Positions 13,364 through 16,666 of a stretch of 16,666 nt of DNA are shown one piece after another (within the stretch, counting starts at the first letter, position 1; each line of letters starts with the position of its first letter). A model generated the notes under the pieces. That model ran no database searches. It saw only the letters and a program-made list of their open reading frames with translations, and was not told where the DNA came from. A program made the translations under genes and the position numbers. The DNA comes from CAXSEF01 sp964236585 (GTDB lineage: Bacteria > Pseudomonadota > Alphaproteobacteria > Acetobacterales > Acetobacteraceae): assembly GCA_964236585.1 (NCBI GenBank), contig CAXSFE010000083.1, forward strand, positions 1-16,666, in the 5' to 3' direction.

Positions 13364-13927
13364 GTGAGACTGTGGGCGTGGGCGGCGGTGCTGTGCGTGT
13401 CGTGTGCGGGTCCGGCCCCGCTGCCGGTGGACGTGGCGCGGCTGCCGCCGGGCGCGCTGGGCGGGCGGGACCCCGACCTGGCGGCGATCGGGCTGGCGGC
13501 GGACGCGTTCTCGAGCGCCTCGCAGACGTATGGGCGGCCGGCCGAGGCGGCGCGGGCGGCGGCGGCGGTCGAGTACCTGAGCGGCGTGGCGGGCACGAGC
13601 CCGCGCTGGGCGTGCCTGTCGGGGGTCGCGCACGAGCAGATCCTGGGTGCGCGGGGGGACGTGCGGCGGGCGCTGGGGGTGGCGCCGGGGACGCCGTCGC
13701 AGGTGGTGGTGGACGACCTGGTGCGGGCGGCGGACGCGCTGGCGGACAACGACCGGCGGGCGGCGGAGCTGGCGCTGTCGCCGCCGGCGTTCATGGCGCC
13801 GCCGGCGGACACGCTGCGGCTGCTGGGCAACATGCCGTACCTGCAGGCGGTGAACGTGGCGACGATGCGGGTCGACGCGGAGGTCAACTCGCAGGACTAC
13901 GGTGGCTCCTGCACCGGCCAGACGTAG
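13364..13927 (+). CDS. Probable lipoprotein of unknown function
   Basis: The 187-residue product from GTG 13364 begins VRLWAWAAVLCVSCAGPAPL, a short charged start, a hydrophobic stretch and a cysteine at position 14 that could be lipidated. The lipobox is imperfect (CVSC), so plain secretion is also possible. The mature part is Ala-rich and helical, with no domain I recognise. It includes AAAAVEYLSGVAGTSPRWACL, VVDDLVRAADALADNDRRAA, and a conserved-looking end MPYLQAVNVATMRVDAEVNS. The start is preceded by GGGGG; GTG 13361 is an alternative. The frame is open upstream through repeat copy 9 and argC, but that is not part of this gene. It is convergent with phaC, 48 bp apart. A helical periplasmic protein is likely; no function is assigned. 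Confidence 0.7.
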   Translation: MRLWAWAAVLCVSCAGPAPLPVDVARLPPGALGGRDPDLAAIGLAADAFSSASQTYGRPAEAARAAAAVEYLSGVAGTSPRWACLSGVAHEQILGARGDVRRALGVAPGTPSQVVVDDLVRAADALADNDRRAAELALSPPAFMAPPADTLRLLGNMPYLQAVNVATMRVDAEVNSQDYGGSCTGQT

Positions 13928-13975
13928 CGGGCGGGTGCCCGCGGGCCGGGCGGCCCGGCGTCAGGCGGCACGGGG

Positions 13976-16030
13976 TCAGGCGGCCCGGCCGCGGACGAAG
14001 CTGCCGGGGGCGGGCTCGCCGGCGCCTTCGGGGGTGCGGGCGGGCACTGTCCTGCGGTCGCGCGCGAGCACCCAGCGCTGCCAGTCGGGCCACCAGGAGC
14101 CGGCCATCTCGGCGGCGCCGGCGAACCAGGCGTCCGGCTCCGGCGGCAGGTCGGCGTGGAGCCAGTGGCTGTAGCGCCCGCCCTCGGGGGGGTTGACGAC
14201 GCCCGCGTAGTGGCCGGACGCGGCGAGCACGAAGCGGCGCTCGGCCCCGAGGTGGCGCGCGCCGCGGTAGACGGAGCGCCAGGGGGCGATGTGGTCGTCG
14301 CGGGCGGCGAGCACGTAGCAGGGCACGTCGATGCGGCCGAGGTCGATCGGCACGCCGAGCAGGGTCAGGGAGTCGGGGCGGGCGAGGCGGTCGGCGCCGT
14401 AGAGCTGGCGCAGGTAGAAGCCGTGCAGGCGCGGCGGCAGCGGCATGGCGTCGCCGGTCCAGTGCAGCAGGTCGAACGGGAACGGGTCGTTGCCGGTGAG
14501 GTAGTTGGCGACGACGAACGACCAGATCAGGTCGTTGGCGCGCAGCAGGGTGAGCGTGGCGGCGTGGTCGGGGGCGGCGGGGTGCTGGTCAGCGGGCAGG
14601 CGGGCAGCGGCGGGCGGGACGTCGAAGGCGGCGAGCTGGCCCTCGTCGATGAACACGCCCAGCTCGCCGGTCTCGGCGAAGTCGAGCATCGTGGTCAGCA
14701 GGGTGAGGGAGGCGATGCGCCGGTCGCCCCCGCGGGCCATCGCGGCGAGGGTGGCGGCGAGCAGGGTGCCGCCGAGGCACTGGCCGACCGCGTTGACCTC
14801 GCTCTCGCCGGTCAGGCGTAGGATCGCGTCCAGGCTGGCGAGCAAGCCGTGGCGCATGGCGTCCTCGAACGCCTGGCGGTCGAGCACGTCGTCCGCGGCC
14901 TCGCCGACGTCGGCCGGTTCGCCGGGGCCGGGCGAGGGCGGGCGGGTGCCGGCGGGCGCTGCGGCCGCCTGCCCCGGGGCGGCCCAGCTCAGCATGAACA
15001 CGGTGTGGCCCTGGGCGGCGGCCCAGCGGACGAAGCTGTTCCGCGGGCGCAGGTCGAGCGCGTAGAACTTGCCCGTCCAGGGCGGCACGATCATCAGCGG
15101 GCGGGCCAGCACCCGCGCCGTGGCCGGGGCGTACTGGATGAGCTGGAGCAGCTCGTTCTGGAACACGACGCGGCCGGGCGTGATGCCGACGGTTTCGCCG
15201 AGGCGGAAGGCGTCCAGCTCGGACAGGCGGAGCGCGAGGCGGCCGCGGCCGCGCTCCAGGTCGCCGAGCAGGCTGGCCAGGCCGCGCAGGAGGTTCTCGC
15301 CGCCGGTCTCGACGGTGCGGCGCAGGATGTCTGGGTTGGTCAGCAGGAAGTTGGCCGGGCTCATCGCGCCCACGAACTGGCGGGCGTGGAAGTCGGCCTT
15401 CTGCACGGTGCGCGGCGAGAGGCCGTCTGCCTGGCCGACGACGTCCTGCACGTAGCGGGCGCAGAGGAGGTAGGACTGCCTGATGAAGTCGAACACCTCG
15501 TCCCTCCAGGGCGGGTCGGTCGGCGCGGCGGCCTCGTCCGGGGTGGCGGGCGCGGCGGCGTGGGGGGCGTCGAAGCCCCACAGGCGGCGCGTGGTGGCCT
15601 GCCAGAGCGTGAGGTAGTCCTGCCAGAACCCGATCTGCGCCTGCACCAGGCCGGCGCGCTGGGCCATGAGGCGCGCGGTCATGGTCATGAACGCGCCGCC
15701 GATGTTGAGCGGGTCGGCCTCGCCGGTGCGCCCGGTGGCGGCGGGGTCGAGCACCTGGCGGCGCAGCCAGTCGCCGACCAGGCGGCGGGAGCGCTCGGCG
15801 ACGTCGGCCATGGTGCGGCCGATCGCGAGGGGGTCGGGCACCGCGAGGCCGGGGATCGTGAGGCCGGGGATCGCGAGGCCGGGGATCGCGAGGCCGGGGA
15901 TCGTGAGGCCTGGATGCGCCGGGTTCGGGAGCGCCGGGTTTGGGGACGCCGGGTCAGCGCCGGGCACGGCGATGCCGGCTGGCCCGGGTGGCGGCACGTC
16001 CTGGCCGGCGTCGTTCCCTCGCTCGGCCAT
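13976..16030 (-). CDS. phaC: Class I poly(3-hydroxyalkanoate) synthase with extended N-terminus
   Basis: The 684-residue enzyme polymerises hydroxyacyl-CoA into PHA granules. The alpha/beta-hydrolase core has the PHA synthase lipase-like box GQCLGG with catalytic Cys418. Asp579 (RDDHIAPW) and His607 (ASGHYAGVVNPP) complete the triad. The spacings of 161 and 28 residues equal those of the Cupriavidus necator enzyme (319/480/508). Other marks are PPWTGKFYALDLRPRNSFVRWAAAQG (split: NSFVRWAA is the conserved core) and ANYLTGNDPFPFDLLHW. The N-terminus is about 100 residues longer than in that enzyme and includes five GLxIP/GLAVP pentapeptides. ATG 16030 has an excellent ribosome binding site (16036–16043). 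Nearby phaA, phaB or phasin genes are not seen. A hypothetical alternative start further inside would remove the extension but has no comparable ribosome binding site. Confidence 0.95.
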   Translation of the reverse strand: MAERGNDAGQDVPPPGPAGIAVPGADPASPNPALPNPAHPGLTIPGLAIPGLAIPGLTIPGLAVPDPLAIGRTMADVAERSRRLVGDWLRRQVLDPAATGRTGEADPLNIGGAFMTMTARLMAQRAGLVQAQIGFWQDYLTLWQATTRRLWGFDAPHAAAPATPDEAAAPTDPPWRDEVFDFIRQSYLLCARYVQDVVGQADGLSPRTVQKADFHARQFVGAMSPANFLLTNPDILRRTVETGGENLLRGLASLLGDLERGRGRLALRLSELDAFRLGETVGITPGRVVFQNELLQLIQYAPATARVLARPLMIVPPWTGKFYALDLRPRNSFVRWAAAQGHTVFMLSWAAPGQAAAAPAGTRPPSPGPGEPADVGEAADDVLDRQAFEDAMRHGLLASLDAILRLTGESEVNAVGQCLGGTLLAATLAAMARGGDRRIASLTLLTTMLDFAETGELGVFIDEGQLAAFDVPPAAARLPADQHPAAPDHAATLTLLRANDLIWSFVVANYLTGNDPFPFDLLHWTGDAMPLPPRLHGFYLRQLYGADRLARPDSLTLLGVPIDLGRIDVPCYVLAARDDHIAPWRSVYRGARHLGAERRFVLAASGHYAGVVNPPEGGRYSHWLHADLPPEPDAWFAGAAEMAGSWWPDWQRWVLARDRRTVPARTPEGAGEPAPGSFVRGRAA
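15842..15913 (-). repeat. 15-bp tandem repeat within phaC
   Basis: Four successive 15-bp units (CGNGAGGCCGGGGAT on the plus strand) at 15842–15901, plus a diverged partial fifth unit to 15913. The only variation between the four is C or T at the third base. The array encodes the pentapeptide series GLTIP-GLAIP-GLAIP-GLTIP-GLAVP in the PhaC N-terminus. The length is a multiple of three, so copy-number change would not shift the frame. Confidence 0.92.
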
Positions 16031-16035
16031 TCAGG

Positions 16036-16043
16036 CCTCCTTT
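16036..16043 (-). promoter_or_regulatory. Strong ribosome binding site of phaC
   Basis: AAAGGAGG on the minus strand, 5 nt before the ATG at 16030. It is the best Shine-Dalgarno match in the window and fixes the long form of PhaC as the translated one. Confidence 0.85.
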
Positions 16044-16257
16044 CGTGGGGCCGTTCGTCGCGCTACACCGTTGCGCGCGGGCATCGGGCGTGGCGGACGA
16101 ATGGGCCGGTCGCCGCCCGCGCGCACCGGGACGAATGATGGACACGCAGGCGGCATCGGAGGCTAGGAGCGTGGGTGGGACGCGGCAAGGCACGCTCCAC
16201 GCAACCGTCCCCGGCGTGCAGCGAGGGGATCGGGCGCGCGGCGTGGCCGCGCCGGGC

Positions 16258-16666
16258 ATGGCCCGGGCCACGGCCGGGGCGGTGCTCGTCCTGGCCGCGG
16301 CGTGCGCGCTGGGCGGATGCGGCAACCAGCACGTGGCGCTGGATGCGCCGGTGCAGTGGTGGCACGAGCTGGAGGGCGGCACGATCGCGCAGCAGCGCCC
16401 GCCGCCGCCGGGGATCGGCCAGCCCTGGCCGAAGATCGGCACGGTGCCGGCGCGGCCGGCGCTGCCCGACCTCGCGACGCGGACCGGACAGACAGACCGG
16501 CTGTCGGCGCAGCGCGAACTGTCGGAGCGGGTGCTGACCCGGACCCCGCTGCCGGCGATCGGCACCGCCACGAGCCAGGCGCTGGCCTCTGAGGGTGTCG
16601 CGGCGGGAGGCGGAGGAACCGCGCCGGCGGGCCCTGCCGGCGCGACGGCGGCGGGGGGTGCTGCGG
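16258..16666 (+). CDS. Probable lipoprotein (3' partial)
   Basis: The frame is open to the window end, with 136 codons visible. From ATG 16258 the product begins MARATAGAVLVLAAACALGG, followed by Cys21; LGGC is a good lipobox, so an outer-membrane or periplasmic lipoprotein is expected. The mature part contains VQWWHELEGGTIAQQRPPPP and QPWPKIGTVPARPALPDLAT, then a Gly/Ala-rich stretch up to the edge. The WWHxxEGG…RPPPPG…WPxIGxVPARP arrangement is typical of an uncharacterised alphaproteobacterial lipoprotein type, but I cannot name a family with certainty. An in-frame GTG at 16171 has GGAGG at 16157–16161 upstream and might be the true start, which would make the signal region unusually long. 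It is divergent from phaC; the 227-bp gap shows no clear promoter. Confidence 0.7.
   Translation, partial: MARATAGAVLVLAAACALGGCGNQHVALDAPVQWWHELEGGTIAQQRPPPPGIGQPWPKIGTVPARPALPDLATRTGQTDRLSAQRELSERVLTRTPLPAIGTATSQALASEGVAAGGGGTAPAGPAGATAAGGAA

Noticed and set aside
13928..13975. Convergent terminator between the lipoprotein gene and phaC
   Set aside because: Several short GC inverted repeats are present, but none has a T-tract or a clearly dominant stem, so I do not assign a terminator.
15954..16571. 205-codon minus-strand frame overlapping the phaC start and the last gene
   Set aside because: It overlaps phaC and the lipoprotein gene, has biased Ser/Arg/Pro composition and no recognisable domain.

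Overview
The window is very GC-rich DNA (by eye around 70% or more, with strong G/C third positions) from an alphaproteobacterium, most likely a member of the Acetobacteraceae or a close relative. The grounds are the local gene orders (rodZ C-terminus–ispG–hisS–prfA, rplM–rpsI–argC, glnB–glnA), ribosomal protein S9 with a long N-terminal extension, a class I PHA synthase, and a dense family of CCAGGGGC-type palindromic intergenic repeats. The family or order assignment is inference; no 16S or database search was available.

Layout. 1–477 is the 3' end of a RodZ-like gene. 739–4783 is a co-directional housekeeping run: ispG (isoprenoid synthesis), hisS, a small membrane protein of the CBU_0592 type, and prfA (RF1). 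4923–7574 is transcribed leftward: glnB, glnA and a cytoplasmic DsbA/FrnE-like protein. A strong sigma-54-type -24/-12 promoter lies upstream of glnB, and a palindromic, weaker -24/-12 match lies between glnB and glnA. 8061–9215 is a PLP aminotransferase, followed by tRNA-His(GTG), whose likely promoter overlaps the aminotransferase stop codon. 9527–10861 (minus) holds a small secreted protein of unknown function and an atypical SDR. 11080–13172 holds rplM, rpsI (with a rho-independent terminator) and argC. 13364–13927 encodes an unknown probable lipoprotein. 13976–16030 (minus) is phaC with an unusually long, partly tandem-repetitive N-terminus. A further lipoprotein gene starts at 16258 and runs off the window.

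The main unexplained structure is the intergenic repeat family: nine copies in 16.7 kb. The basic module is about 55 nt and holds two hairpins separated by a conserved GGACCCGCC. Six copies are tail-to-tail dimers of this module; five of those six carry a central CTTAAG. Three copies are monomers. The elements sit beside stop codons or just before start codons. One encodes a new C-terminus for the membrane protein gene, one carries a 55-bp insertion inside its first hairpin, and two monomers form a perfect 56-bp inverted pair flanking rplM–rpsI. No transposase or RAYT gene is present in the window, so the elements look non-autonomous.

Most genes are ordinary housekeeping functions. Nitrogen control (glnB–glnA under a sigma-54-like promoter) and carbon storage (phaC) are the main physiological themes.
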